From positions 1 to 37,538 of the forward strand of contig JAFNAR010000025.1 of the NCBI GenBank assembly GCA_017860255.1: 37,538 nucleotides of DNA. Reading direction: 5' to 3'. The position numbers and the translations under genes are program-made. The stretch is from Bacteroidota bacterium. GTDB taxonomy: Bacteria; Bacteroidota; Bacteroidia; Bacteroidales; P3. Under the pieces are notes generated by a model. That model was not told where the DNA came from, did no database searches, and saw only the letters and a list, made by a program, of their open reading frames with translations. Shown here piece by piece: positions 29,120 through 37,440 of the stretch; positions within the stretch are counted from its first letter, which is position 1; the number at the start of each line of letters is the position of its first letter.

Positions 29120-29166
29120 TTTTCAAGAATAATGTTGCTTACTCAACAATACTATATTTTTGAAAA
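29120..29166 (+). promoter_or_regulatory. Structured 5' leader of rpsA
   Basis: TTTTCAA (29120-29126) pairs with TTGAAAA (29160-29166). Inside it, TGTTG (29133-29137) pairs with CAACA (29144-29148). The outer stem begins at about the predicted transcription start. The whole leader is about 115 nt, long for this window. In E. coli S1 represses its own mRNA through a structured leader, so an analogous role is conceivable. Confidence 0.4.
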
Positions 29167-29234
29167 GAAGTAATTTAATCAATTGTCTAACCCGATTTAG
29201 TAAGAAATCACATTAAAAAAATCATTTATTAGAA

Positions 29235-31010
29235 ATGAGAGATTTAAAAGATGTACAACCATTACAAGATTTTGATTGGTCTTCTATTGGTAAAAAGAAA
29301 AGTGTTTACACAGAAAAAGAACGTGAAACTTTAACCCAAAGCTACGAAGACACATTCAGTCAATTAGCAGAACAACAAGTTGTTGAAGGAACAATTGTTG
29401 CGAAGAATAATCGTGAGGTTGTAATTAATATTGGCTTCAAATCAGATGGTATTATTCCTTTATCAGAAATTAGATATAATCCTAATTTAAAGGTTGGAGA
29501 TAAGATTGAAGTTTTTGTTGAAAGCCAAGAAGATGCTGACGGACAGCTAATTCTTTCACATAAAAAAGCACTTATCCTAAAATCATGGGATAGAGTTAAT
29601 GAGGCATTTGAAAAACAAGAAATTATTAATGGCTACGTTAAGAGCAGAACTAAAGGTGGATTGATTGTTGATGTATTTGGAATTGAAGCATTCTTACCAG
29701 GCAGTCAAATTGATGTTAAACCTATTAGAGACTATGATGTTTATGTAGATAAAATTATGGAATTTAAAATCGTGAAAATTAATCATGATTTCAAAAACGT
29801 AGTTGTATCTCATAAAGCTCTAATTGAAGACGAAATTGAAGCTCAAAAAGCTGAAATTATATCTCATCTTGAAAAAGGTCAAGTTCTTGAAGGTATTGTT
29901 AAAAACATTACTTCTTACGGAGTATTCATTGACCTTGGTGGAGTAGATGGATTAATTCACATTACAGACCTTTCATGGGGAAGAATCAATCACCCAGAAG
30001 AAGTTGTTGAATTAGATCAAAAAATTAATGTTGTTATCTTAGACTTTGATGAATCTAAGAAACGTATTGCTTTAGGACTAAAACAACTTACACCACATCC
30101 TTGGGATGCTTTAAGTGCTGACTTAAAAGTTGGAGATAAAGTTAAGAGCAAGGTTGTTGTATTAGCTGATTACGGTGCATTTGTTGAAGTTGTTCCAGGA
30201 GTTGAAGGATTAATTCACGTAACTGAAATGTCATGGAGCCAACATTTAAGAACTGCTCACGATTTCCTAAAAATTGGAGATGAAGTTGAAGCAATTGTTT
30301 TAACTCTTGATCGTGAAGAAAGAAAAATGTCATTAGGAATTAAACAACTTATTCCAGATCCATGGGGAGAAATTGCATCTAAATATCCAATTGGAAGCAA
30401 GCATGAAGCAACAGTAAGAAACTTTACTAACTTTGGTATTTTTGTTGAACTTGAAGAAGGAGTTGATGGATTAATTCACATTTCTGACCTTTCATGGAGC
30501 AAGAAAATTAAACATCCAGCAGAATTCACTAAAGTTGGAGAAAAAATTCAAGTAGTTGTTCTTGAAGTTGATTCTGAAAGCCGTCGTTTGAGCTTAGGTC
30601 ACAAACAACTTGAAGAAAACCCATGGGATGTATTTGAAACAATATTCACTTTAAATTCAATTCATAAAGGAACAATCCTTAATATGAGTGAAAAGGGTGG
30701 TGCTACAATTGCTCTTCCTTATGGAGTTGAAGCTTTCTGTCCAAAATCTCAATTAGCAAAAGAAGATAAAACAGCAACTAATGTTGACGATCAATTAGAT
30801 TTCAAGATTATTGAATTCTCAAGAGAAAACAAAAAAATAGTTGTTAGCCATTCAAAAACATGGCAAGCTGAAGAAGAAAAAGAAGATAAAAAATCTACTT
30901 CAGAAGAAAAAGCAATTAAAAAATTGAATGATAATTTAGAAAGAACAACTTTAGGAGACATTGACGCTTTAGCTAATTTAAAAGAAGAAATGACTAAAAA
31001 TGAACAATAA
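29235..31010 (+). CDS. rpsA: 30S ribosomal protein S1 (six S1 domains)
   Basis: A 591-residue RNA-binding protein that helps the ribosome engage structured or leaderless-like mRNAs, important where Shine-Dalgarno pairing is little used. Six S1/OB-fold repeats can be traced, at about residues 50-118, 133-198, 217-288, 303-375, 390-460 and 475-545. Typical segments are GVFIDLGGVDGLIHITDLSW, GAFVEVVPGVEGLIHVTEMSW and GIFVELEEGVDGLIHISDLSW. Repeats 3-5 are the most regular; 1, 2 and 6 diverge. A Lys/Glu-rich tail follows (about 550-591). The start ATG gives the family-like N-terminus MRDLKDVQPLQDFDW. It is monocistronic. Confidence 0.95.
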   Translation: MRDLKDVQPLQDFDWSSIGKKKSVYTEKERETLTQSYEDTFSQLAEQQVVEGTIVAKNNREVVINIGFKSDGIIPLSEIRYNPNLKVGDKIEVFVESQEDADGQLILSHKKALILKSWDRVNEAFEKQEIINGYVKSRTKGGLIVDVFGIEAFLPGSQIDVKPIRDYDVYVDKIMEFKIVKINHDFKNVVVSHKALIEDEIEAQKAEIISHLEKGQVLEGIVKNITSYGVFIDLGGVDGLIHITDLSWGRINHPEEVVELDQKINVVILDFDESKKRIALGLKQLTPHPWDALSADLKVGDKVKSKVVVLADYGAFVEVVPGVEGLIHVTEMSWSQHLRTAHDFLKIGDEVEAIVLTLDREERKMSLGIKQLIPDPWGEIASKYPIGSKHEATVRNFTNFGIFVELEEGVDGLIHISDLSWSKKIKHPAEFTKVGEKIQVVVLEVDSESRRLSLGHKQLEENPWDVFETIFTLNSIHKGTILNMSEKGGATIALPYGVEAFCPKSQLAKEDKTATNVDDQLDFKIIEFSRENKKIVVSHSKTWQAEEEKEDKKSTSEEKAIKKLNDNLERTTLGDIDALANLKEEMTKNEQ

Positions 31011-31043
31011 TAATCTTTATTAGAAGTTCTTTAAATCAAATAT

Positions 31044-31077
31044 AACGTCTAAACTTTTTTAAGTTTAGACGTTTTTT
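31044..31077 (+). terminator. Intrinsic terminator of rpsA
   Basis: A perfect 13-bp stem, AACGTCTAAACTT (31044-31056) with AAGTTTAGACGTT (31061-31073), a TTTT loop and a T tail. The -33 element of the next promoter begins right after the tail. Confidence 0.92.
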
Positions 31078-31078
31078 G

Positions 31079-31109
31079 TTGTAAATAAATACTAATTAAT
31101 GTAACTTTG
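31079..31109 (+). promoter_or_regulatory. Promoter of the GWxTD-GT2 gene pair
   Basis: TTG (31079-31081), a 20-nt spacer, then TAACTTTG (31102-31109) followed by CACC. The leader is about 25 nt. Confidence 0.6.
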
Positions 31110-31141
31110 CACCTCTACAAATCAATAAAAAAATCAAAATT

Positions 31142-32611
31142 ATGAAACGTCTTTTTTTTATATTAATGATGACAATTATACCTTTTGTTTCTTTTTCAGA
31201 AGGTCTAAATGCAATTTATTCATTTTCCACCTACAATATTCCATCTCAAAAGCCATACGTTGAAATAAACACTTCAATACAAGCAAAGAGTTTAATGTAT
31301 GTTAATAATGAAGCAACAATTGAGTTTACATTAGTTCTAATTAAAGATTCACAAATTGTTTATGTGGAGAAAAGAGATTTAAAAGCATCAAAAGCAAATA
31401 GAGAAGCTTCAATAATTGATATTCAAAGAGTGAGTTTGGATAATGGAAAATATTCAGCAAAGTTTGAATTGAAAGATAAAAACACTTCAATGACTCCTTT
31501 AATAATTGTAGATAACTTTGAGATTAACTATCCCCAAAATCAAATTGCAGTTTCTTCAGTTCAGTTAATTGACTCCTATAAGAAAACCACTTCACAAAAT
31601 GTTCGTTCCAAAAATGGCTACGACCTAATTCCTTATTTATTTGATGCAATTCCTGAAAATCAGAATACCTTAACTTATTATGCAGAAATCTACAATGCAG
31701 AAAAAGAATTTGGAAAGGATAGTTCCTATGCAATATCGGTAGTATTGGAAAGCATAAAAACTGGAAAGAAATATGAATCCATTCAAAAGATTAAAAGAGA
31801 AAAAGCAAAAGAAATATCTGTTGAAATAGGCAATTTAGACATTTCTTCTTTGCCTCAGGGAGGATATTATTTGGTAGTAGAGGCAAGAAATAAGAATAAT
31901 ATTCTTTATTCTTACAGCAAAACAGCTTTTTATAGATATTCAAACATTGATAATAACTCTCAATCAATTATACCTGCTGATGCTTTTGTAAACATAATAT
32001 CAAAAGACGAAATTGACGATAATATTAATTGCTTAATTCCAATTGCAAGTGAAGCTCAAAAAACATTTATCTATAAACATATGAAAACTGCAAGTGTTGA
32101 TGAAAAGAAGCACTTCCTATATGTATTTTGGAGAGGAATTAATCCAGAAAACCCTAATATTGAATGGCAATCATATATGAAAGATGTAAAGATTGTAAAT
32201 GAAAAATACACTACAAAGATTAAAAAAGGATATGAAACCGAAATGGGAAGAGTATATTTACAATATGGTAAGCCAGACATTGTGATTGATGAGAAATTTA
32301 AAGCAACCTCAGGAATGAGACAAAGCTCAGTTGTATCAAAAGCACTCAATCCATTAACAGGAGAATTCGGTCAAGATGCAATTTCCTATATGCCATATCA
32401 AATTTGGAAATATCACAATACTCCTTATGGAGAAACCAACAAAGGTTTCGTTTTCTATGCACCTCAAAACACTTTAACTGAATACTTCCTTTTACACTCC
32501 GACGCTAAAGGAGAACCTTCAGATATGTATTGGGAAACAAAACTTACAAGAGGTAATATGCCAGAAGGAATGCAAGGAGAAGCAGGTTTGCAATTTATTA
32601 GAGGATACTAA
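31142..32611 (+). CDS. GWxTD-domain-like secreted protein
   Basis: A 489-residue protein with an N-terminal hydrophobic signal sequence (MKRLFFILMMTIIPFVSFS). The C-terminal third has the layout of the GWxTD family: FWRGINPENPN (about residue 328 on), then NEKY and GYETEMGRVYLQYGKPDIV, a variant of the family's GWxTDRGRVYI-YGKPD. The middle part looks like extracytoplasmic beta-rich domains. The family is widespread in Bacteroidota and Acidobacteriota, but its biochemical role is not established, so I assign none. The Trp and Asp of the name motif are replaced (GYETE). It shares a promoter with the glycosyltransferase gene 3 nt downstream. Confidence 0.75.
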   Translation: MKRLFFILMMTIIPFVSFSEGLNAIYSFSTYNIPSQKPYVEINTSIQAKSLMYVNNEATIEFTLVLIKDSQIVYVEKRDLKASKANREASIIDIQRVSLDNGKYSAKFELKDKNTSMTPLIIVDNFEINYPQNQIAVSSVQLIDSYKKTTSQNVRSKNGYDLIPYLFDAIPENQNTLTYYAEIYNAEKEFGKDSSYAISVVLESIKTGKKYESIQKIKREKAKEISVEIGNLDISSLPQGGYYLVVEARNKNNILYSYSKTAFYRYSNIDNNSQSIIPADAFVNIISKDEIDDNINCLIPIASEAQKTFIYKHMKTASVDEKKHFLYVFWRGINPENPNIEWQSYMKDVKIVNEKYTTKIKKGYETEMGRVYLQYGKPDIVIDEKFKATSGMRQSSVVSKALNPLTGEFGQDAISYMPYQIWKYHNTPYGETNKGFVFYAPQNTLTEYFLLHSDAKGEPSDMYWETKLTRGNMPEGMQGEAGLQFIRGY

Positions 32612-32614
32612 AAG

Positions 32615-33619
32615 ATGACAAAAGTTGCTGTTGTTATCCTTAACTGGAATGGCAAAAAACTCTTAGAACAATATTTACCTTCTGTAATTCAACATTCTCA
32701 ACAAGCTCAAATCATTGTTGCAGATAATGCATCAAGTGATGACTCAGTTGCTTTCCTTAAAGAGAATTACCCCCAAGTTAGAATAATACAAAATCAAGAA
32801 AATTTAGGTTTTGCACAAGGCTACAATCAAGCACTTGAAGAAGTTGATGCAGAATATTATGCTCTCTTAAATAACGATGTTGAGGTAACTGATAATTGGA
32901 TTGATGGCATAGTTGACCTGATGGATAAAGACCTGAAAATTGCCTGCTGTCAACCAAAGCTACTTTCTTATGATAAAAGAGATGAGTTTGAATATGCAGG
33001 AGCTGCAGGAGGATTTATTGACTACTTAGGTTATCCATTTTGTAGAGGAAGAGTTTTCAATCATTTGGAACAAGACAATGGACAATATGACGATATAAAA
33101 GAAATCTTTTGGGCAACGGGAGCTGTGATGTTTGTAAGAGCAAGCCTTTTTCAAAGTTTTGGAGGATTAGATAAGGATTTCTTTGCTCATCAAGAAGAAA
33201 TAGATTTTTGTTGGCGATTGAAGAATGCTGGATATAAGATTTATTACTACCCACATTCAGTTTGCTATCACTTGGGAGGAGGCTCGCTCAATAAAACTTC
33301 TCCTTTCAAGACCTTCCTTAACTTCCGCAATAACTTATATCTATTATATAAGAACCTTCCAAAAGAAAAACAATTTAAGATATTAACCATTAGATTTGTT
33401 TTAGATATAGTTGCCGCTTTTTCATTTCTATTGCAAGGAAAGGCCGGAGAGTTTAAGGCAGTCTTTAAAGCCTACAATGCCTTTTTAAAAAATCGCCATT
33501 TGATTAAAGCCAAAAGGACAACAATTATTAATCACAACATAAAAGAAGTTTACCCCAAAAGCATAGTTAAAGCCTATTATTTACAAGGTGTAAAGAAATT
33601 TACAGACCTTAATTGGTAG
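32615..33619 (+). CDS. Family 2 glycosyltransferase
   Basis: A 334-residue GT-A fold enzyme transferring a sugar from a nucleotide donor, probably at the cytoplasmic face of the membrane. VAVVILNWNGKKLLEQYL (residues 4-21), VADNASSDDS (35-44), the DXD-type metal site NNDVEV (86-91) and the acceptor-side EEIDFCWRLKNAGY (194-207) are typical of rhamnosyltransferase-like GT2 members. A hydrophobic segment near residues 268-283 may touch the membrane. The donor and acceptor cannot be named. It starts 3 nt after the GWxTD gene, implying one operon, and converges with aroQ at a 3-nt gap without a terminator. Confidence 0.9.
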   Translation: MTKVAVVILNWNGKKLLEQYLPSVIQHSQQAQIIVADNASSDDSVAFLKENYPQVRIIQNQENLGFAQGYNQALEEVDAEYYALLNNDVEVTDNWIDGIVDLMDKDLKIACCQPKLLSYDKRDEFEYAGAAGGFIDYLGYPFCRGRVFNHLEQDNGQYDDIKEIFWATGAVMFVRASLFQSFGGLDKDFFAHQEEIDFCWRLKNAGYKIYYYPHSVCYHLGGGSLNKTSPFKTFLNFRNNLYLLYKNLPKEKQFKILTIRFVLDIVAAFSFLLQGKAGEFKAVFKAYNAFLKNRHLIKAKRTTIINHNIKEVYPKSIVKAYYLQGVKKFTDLNW

Positions 33620-33622
33620 GTA

Positions 33623-34039
33623 TTAAATCAAAAAAGAATTTACAGCCAATTCATAGCTTTTTAGTCCAAACCCAAATATGCTTCCTTTGCAATAAGGAGC
33701 AATAAGACTTTCGTGACGGAATGTCTCTCTTGAAAGAATATTAGATATATGAACTTCAACTACTGGAGTTTTTATGCTTTTTATGGCATCGGCAATAGAA
33801 ACAGAAGTGTGAGTGTAACCACCAGCATTAAGAATAATTCCATCGTAAGAGAAACCAACTTGATGAAGCTTATTAATTATTTCTCCCTCAATGTTTGACT
33901 GATAATACTCCAAGCTAACATCAGGAAACTTATCTTTAAGAGAACAAAAATAGTCCTCAAAGCTAACATTTCCGTAAATTTCTTCTTCTCTTTTGCCTAA
34001 AAGATTAAGATTGGGTCCATTAATTATTATTATTTTCAC
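33623..34039 (-). CDS. aroQ: 3-dehydroquinate dehydratase, type II (GTG start)
   Basis: A 138-residue cytosolic enzyme of the shikimate pathway (3-dehydroquinate to 3-dehydroshikimate), normally a dodecamer. INGPNLNLLGKREEEIYG (residues 6-23) holds the catalytic Tyr22, NAGGYTHTS (71-79) binds substrate, and VEVHISN (94-100) holds the catalytic His97; R108 in ETFRHES is the conserved Arg. Initiation is at GTG (34037-34039), fixed by the family N-terminus KIIIINGPN. There is no in-frame ATG nearby. The start overlaps the end of the thioredoxin-fold gene by 20 nt, so the two are likely coupled. Confidence 0.96.
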   Translation of the reverse strand: MKIIIINGPNLNLLGKREEEIYGNVSFEDYFCSLKDKFPDVSLEYYQSNIEGEIINKLHQVGFSYDGIILNAGGYTHTSVSIADAIKSIKTPVVEVHISNILSRETFRHESLIAPYCKGSIFGFGLKSYELAVNSFLI

Positions 34040-34508
34040 TCTTTTTAAGTTTAATCCAATTTAATAATTCTTGTGCGTTGGGAGTTAGAAATATATACTT
34101 CTCTTCGTCCAAAAGATAGAATGTAGGAAGTGTTCTTAAGTAGGTTTTTATTACAGGTTTATCGTTTTCAATCCAGCAGTTCTTCCATGTTTTAGGAATA
34201 AACTTCTTCTTATCCAACCAATACTCTTTTTCAACATCGGGCAAAATTGCCAAAACCATTACAACTCCTTTTTCAATCAATTCTTCTAAATCTTTGTTTT
34301 TAGATAGCTCTTTTTTAATCTTAGTGCAGTCTTCACATTCAGGATTATAAAAATAGAGTAGAGTGAAAGGAGATTTATTTTGATATAGAGTTTCTTCTTC
34401 TAAGGAAGTTGTAATATAGTTAAAATCCATAAACTTAACCTTCTCTTGAGAAAAGGCAGAAAAAGAAAAACACAAAAATGACAAAGAAAGAAAAAAGAAC
34501 CTCTTCAT
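34020..34508 (-). CDS. Periplasmic thioredoxin-fold protein
   Basis: A 162-residue protein with a signal peptide (MKRFFFLSLSFLCFSFSAFS, cut near residue 20). A CxxC redox motif lies in FYNPECEDCTKI (C58, C61), and a cis-Pro-type motif, TLPTFYLLD, lies near residue 128. The pattern resembles the TlpA/DUF5106-like thiol-disulfide proteins common in Bacteroidota. It probably reduces or forms disulfides in the periplasm or at the outer membrane; the partner is unknown. It lies 6 nt after the MBL nuclease gene and overlaps aroQ. The CEDC spacing is conserved, but the acidic residues inside it are unusual for strong reductants. Confidence 0.75.
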   Translation of the reverse strand: MKRFFFLSLSFLCFSFSAFSQEKVKFMDFNYITTSLEEETLYQNKSPFTLLYFYNPECEDCTKIKKELSKNKDLEELIEKGVVMVLAILPDVEKEYWLDKKKFIPKTWKNCWIENDKPVIKTYLRTLPTFYLLDEEKYIFLTPNAQELLNWIKLKKSENNNN

Positions 34509-34514
34509 AAAATA

Positions 34515-35915
34515 TTAAATCATTACAGCTTCTTTCTTTGAAGGGATATAAATGTTCTTATATCCATTTTCATTTAATCTATTTGCAAAGTTGATTTGAG
34601 TTTCTTCTTCACCATGAACAAGGAATATCTTTTTAATCTTCTTTTTATCTTGACAAGAAAGATAAGTAAGCATTTCTTGATAGTCAGCATGAGCAGAATA
34701 TGAGTCAATTCTTCTTATTTCGGCTCTAACAAAATATTGATTACCAAAAATTGATACAACATTATCTCCTCTTAATATTTTAGCACCCAGAGTTGTTGGA
34801 GCACAATATCCAACTGCAAGAATTGTAGTTTTTTTATCTTCAATATTATTTGCTAAATGATGTTTAACTCTACCTGCTTCCATCATACCTGAAGCAGAAA
34901 TAATAATCATTGGTCTATGATTGGAGTTAAGAGCTTTTGACTCTTCTGCAGAACGAACATAATGCAATCCTTCAAAACCGAATGGGTCTTTGTCCGTTTT
35001 CATGTATTCTTTAACTTCATCATTAAAACACTCAGTATGCAAACGCATAATATTGGTTGCATTCAAGCTTAAAGGACTATCTACATAAACATCAATATCG
35101 GGCAACAAACCTTTTCTTTCAAGCCTATCTAAAGCATAAATAACCTCTTGAGCTCTTCCAATTGCAAAAGAAGGAATAATTAATTTACCCTTTTTCTTAA
35201 AACAAGTGTGAACAACAGCATCTAAAAGTTCTTGTTCTGAAGTGCTAACATCATCGTGCAATCTATCTCCATAGGTTGATTCCATAATAATATAATCAGC
35301 TTGTGGAAAAGCTTGAGGAGCCTTAAGGATTCTTTTTGAATATCTTCCAATATCGCCAGTGAAAGCAATCTTAGTTTTCTTTCTTCCTTCTTTAATTGTA
35401 ATATTTACAGTTGAACTTCCTAGAATATGACCATTGTCAGTAAAGCAAACAGAAATATCAGGGTCAATAAGAAAATCTCTTTCGTAAGGAATTGAAATAA
35501 AATATTGCATTGCTTCTTGAGCATCAAGCATAGTGTAAATTGGTTCCACTTCTGGCAATCCTTGACGAGCTCTTTTCTTATTGAAGGTGTGGGTATCTTG
35601 TTCTTGAATATTTCCACTGTCAGCCAACATAATTGAACAAAGGTCTCTTGTTGCAGGAGTGCAGAATATGGAGCCTTTAAATCCAAGCTTTATGATGTAA
35701 GGAATAAGTCCTGAGTGGTCAATATGAGGATGAGAAAGCAACAGATAATCAATCTCCGAAGGATTAAATCCTAAATCTCTGTTAAGGGCATCAGTCTCCA
35801 AACCCTTACCTTGAAACATTCCGCAATCTAAAAGTATTTTCTTGCCTTTTATTGTAGTAATCAAATGTTTACTTCCAGTTACTTCTTTGGCAGCTCCTAA
35901 AAACTCTATCTTCAT
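34515..35915 (-). CDS. MBL-fold/beta-CASP RNA-processing nuclease-like protein
   Basis: A 466-residue metallo-beta-lactamase-fold protein. The zinc motif HPHIDH (H62, H64, D66, H67) lies in LLLSHPHIDHSGLIPYI. Later ligands are suggested by GHILGSS and TGDIGRYS. The middle has the beta-CASP insert (IIPSFAIGRAQEVIYAL; SASGMMEAGRVKHHL), and the C-terminus has SAHADYQEML and LVHGEEETQ, typical of the RMMBL part. This architecture is that of bacterial CPSF73-like exo/endoribonucleases, related to but distinct from RNase J. Its RNA targets are unknown. It is the first gene of a three-gene minus-strand operon. Confidence 0.9.
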   Translation of the reverse strand: MKIEFLGAAKEVTGSKHLITTIKGKKILLDCGMFQGKGLETDALNRDLGFNPSEIDYLLLSHPHIDHSGLIPYIIKLGFKGSIFCTPATRDLCSIMLADSGNIQEQDTHTFNKKRARQGLPEVEPIYTMLDAQEAMQYFISIPYERDFLIDPDISVCFTDNGHILGSSTVNITIKEGRKKTKIAFTGDIGRYSKRILKAPQAFPQADYIIMESTYGDRLHDDVSTSEQELLDAVVHTCFKKKGKLIIPSFAIGRAQEVIYALDRLERKGLLPDIDVYVDSPLSLNATNIMRLHTECFNDEVKEYMKTDKDPFGFEGLHYVRSAEESKALNSNHRPMIIISASGMMEAGRVKHHLANNIEDKKTTILAVGYCAPTTLGAKILRGDNVVSIFGNQYFVRAEIRRIDSYSAHADYQEMLTYLSCQDKKKIKKIFLVHGEEETQINFANRLNENGYKNIYIPSKKEAVMI

Positions 35916-35917
35916 AT

Positions 35918-35939
35918 CTCTATAGTTTTAAATATAGAG
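35918..35939 (-). promoter_or_regulatory. Inverted repeat at the start of the MBL nuclease mRNA
   Basis: CTCTATA (35918-35924) is the perfect reverse complement of TATAGAG (35933-35939). It lies between the -7 element and the ATG, so it covers the predicted start and the translation initiation region. Confidence 0.4.
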
Positions 35940-35947
35940 CAAAGGTA
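35940..35947 (-). promoter_or_regulatory. -7 promoter element of the MBL-thioredoxin-aroQ operon
   Basis: TACCTTTG on the minus strand (CAAAGGTA on the plus strand), followed by C. No convincing TTTG is seen at the -33 distance. Confidence 0.45.
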
Positions 35948-35987
35948 ATAAAATTTAAATATCTAAGAGCATTTTCTTAGCATATAA

Positions 35988-37343
35988 TTATTCAATAGCC
36001 GTATTTTCTATTGAAACATATTTTCTAACAACCTTTCTGAATCTGCTATAATAAAGAATAACAGCAGTTAATAGTCCAGCCAAAAATCCAGCAAATATAC
36101 TCCAGGAACCCAATTCAAGAACAAACCCACATATATAAGCAAAAGGTAATGCAACAAAAACATAAGAAATTAAAGCATATTTCATTGGCTTAGCCACATC
36201 GTTAATCCCTCTCAAAGCTCCAAGAACTGAAACCTGTGAGCCATCAATAATTTGAAAAACACCAGCAACAATAAAAAATCCTCTTGCAATTTCAATAACC
36301 TCCTCATCGCTTGAGAAAATCATAGCAATATATCTTCCAAACACAATAAGAATAAAAGCCATGCAAGACATAGTTAGAAAAGCAAGTTGAAAACCTGTTT
36401 TAAACTGTTTGTTGAGTTCCTTCATGTTATTAACTCCAAAGGCTTGAGAAATAAGAACTGTTGTTGCACTTGAAATACCAGCAGCAATCAAAAAGGTTGT
36501 TCCCACAATAGTTATAACAATTTGATATGCAGCTAAAGCTTGAGTTGAAACCCAGCCCATCATAACAGTAACTCCCAATAAAGAGAAAAACTCCAAAAAC
36601 ATCTGTCCAGCAATTGGAATACCAAGCCTTAACAGTTTAACATGATAGTATTTAGATAAGTTAGAAAAAGAAAAGAAACTCAAATATCTCTTGTAGTTTG
36701 CCTTCAAATAAAGATAAATCACAAAAGCAACAGGCATTAAAAGTCGAGAAACGAAAGTGGCAACAGCAGCACCAGTAACCCCCATATGAGGGAAGCCAAA
36801 CTTACCAAAAATTAAAAGATAGTTCAAAACAACATTAAGCAAGTTAGCCGATATGGTAATAATCATTGAAGGCTTAGTGTTACCAACACCTTCCATAAAT
36901 TGTTTAAAAGAAAGAAATATAAGTTGAGGTATAAAGGAAAGAGCAATAATAAAATAGTAGGGGTAGCAAATCTCAATCACTTCCTTTGGCTGTCCAAAAT
37001 ACTTAAGAAAAGGCATAAGCAAAAGAAGAATGGCAGTGATGACCAAAGATATAATTGTATTAAGTGAAATGGAGTTTTGAAGTAATATGGAAGAAATTTT
37101 ATGTTCTCCTCTTGCATAACTCTGTCCCGTTAGAGGAGTTAGTGCCATAGCAATTCCCATTCCAACCACCAAAGCATTATAAGAAACACTACCTGCGAAA
37201 GCAACTGCAGCCAATTCTGTTGTTCCCAAATGTCCCACCATAATAGTATCTACCATTTGCACAAATGACTGACCCATTGATGCTAAAATAATAGGGAAGG
37301 CTAATTGAAAGTTTGTTTTGTAATAAGATTTACTAAGAAACAT
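35988..37343 (-). CDS. MATE family efflux transporter
   Basis: A 451-residue inner-membrane protein with about twelve hydrophobic segments, matching the MATE fold of two six-helix halves. The N-terminal half has FPIILASMGQSFVQMVDTIMVGHLGTTELAAVA (about residues 16-48), including the QMVDTIMVGHLG signature. The second half begins near residue 240 with LGIPIAGQMFLEFFSLLGVTVMMGW. MATE proteins export cationic drugs or metabolites using Na+ or H+ gradients. The substrate is unknown. It stands alone, 72 nt downstream of the divergence point of the nuclease operon and on the same strand. Confidence 0.93.
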   Translation of the reverse strand: MFLSKSYYKTNFQLAFPIILASMGQSFVQMVDTIMVGHLGTTELAAVAFAGSVSYNALVVGMGIAMALTPLTGQSYARGEHKISSILLQNSISLNTIISLVITAILLLLMPFLKYFGQPKEVIEICYPYYFIIALSFIPQLIFLSFKQFMEGVGNTKPSMIITISANLLNVVLNYLLIFGKFGFPHMGVTGAAVATFVSRLLMPVAFVIYLYLKANYKRYLSFFSFSNLSKYYHVKLLRLGIPIAGQMFLEFFSLLGVTVMMGWVSTQALAAYQIVITIVGTTFLIAAGISSATTVLISQAFGVNNMKELNKQFKTGFQLAFLTMSCMAFILIVFGRYIAMIFSSDEEVIEIARGFFIVAGVFQIIDGSQVSVLGALRGINDVAKPMKYALISYVFVALPFAYICGFVLELGSWSIFAGFLAGLLTAVILYYSRFRKVVRKYVSIENTAIE

Positions 37344-37362
37344 TTTGTTTAAATAATTTCTG

Positions 37363-37370
37363 CAAAGATA
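37363..37370 (-). promoter_or_regulatory. -7 promoter element of the MATE gene
   Basis: TATCTTTG followed by CAG on the minus strand, 20 nt before the ATG. The -33 region lacks a clear TTTG. Confidence 0.45.
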
Positions 37371-37440
37371 CTACTTTTCCCCAACTTAAATTTTAATCCC
37401 TTTTTCATCCAGTCTTATTTCAGAGTAATTAAGTGGATAG

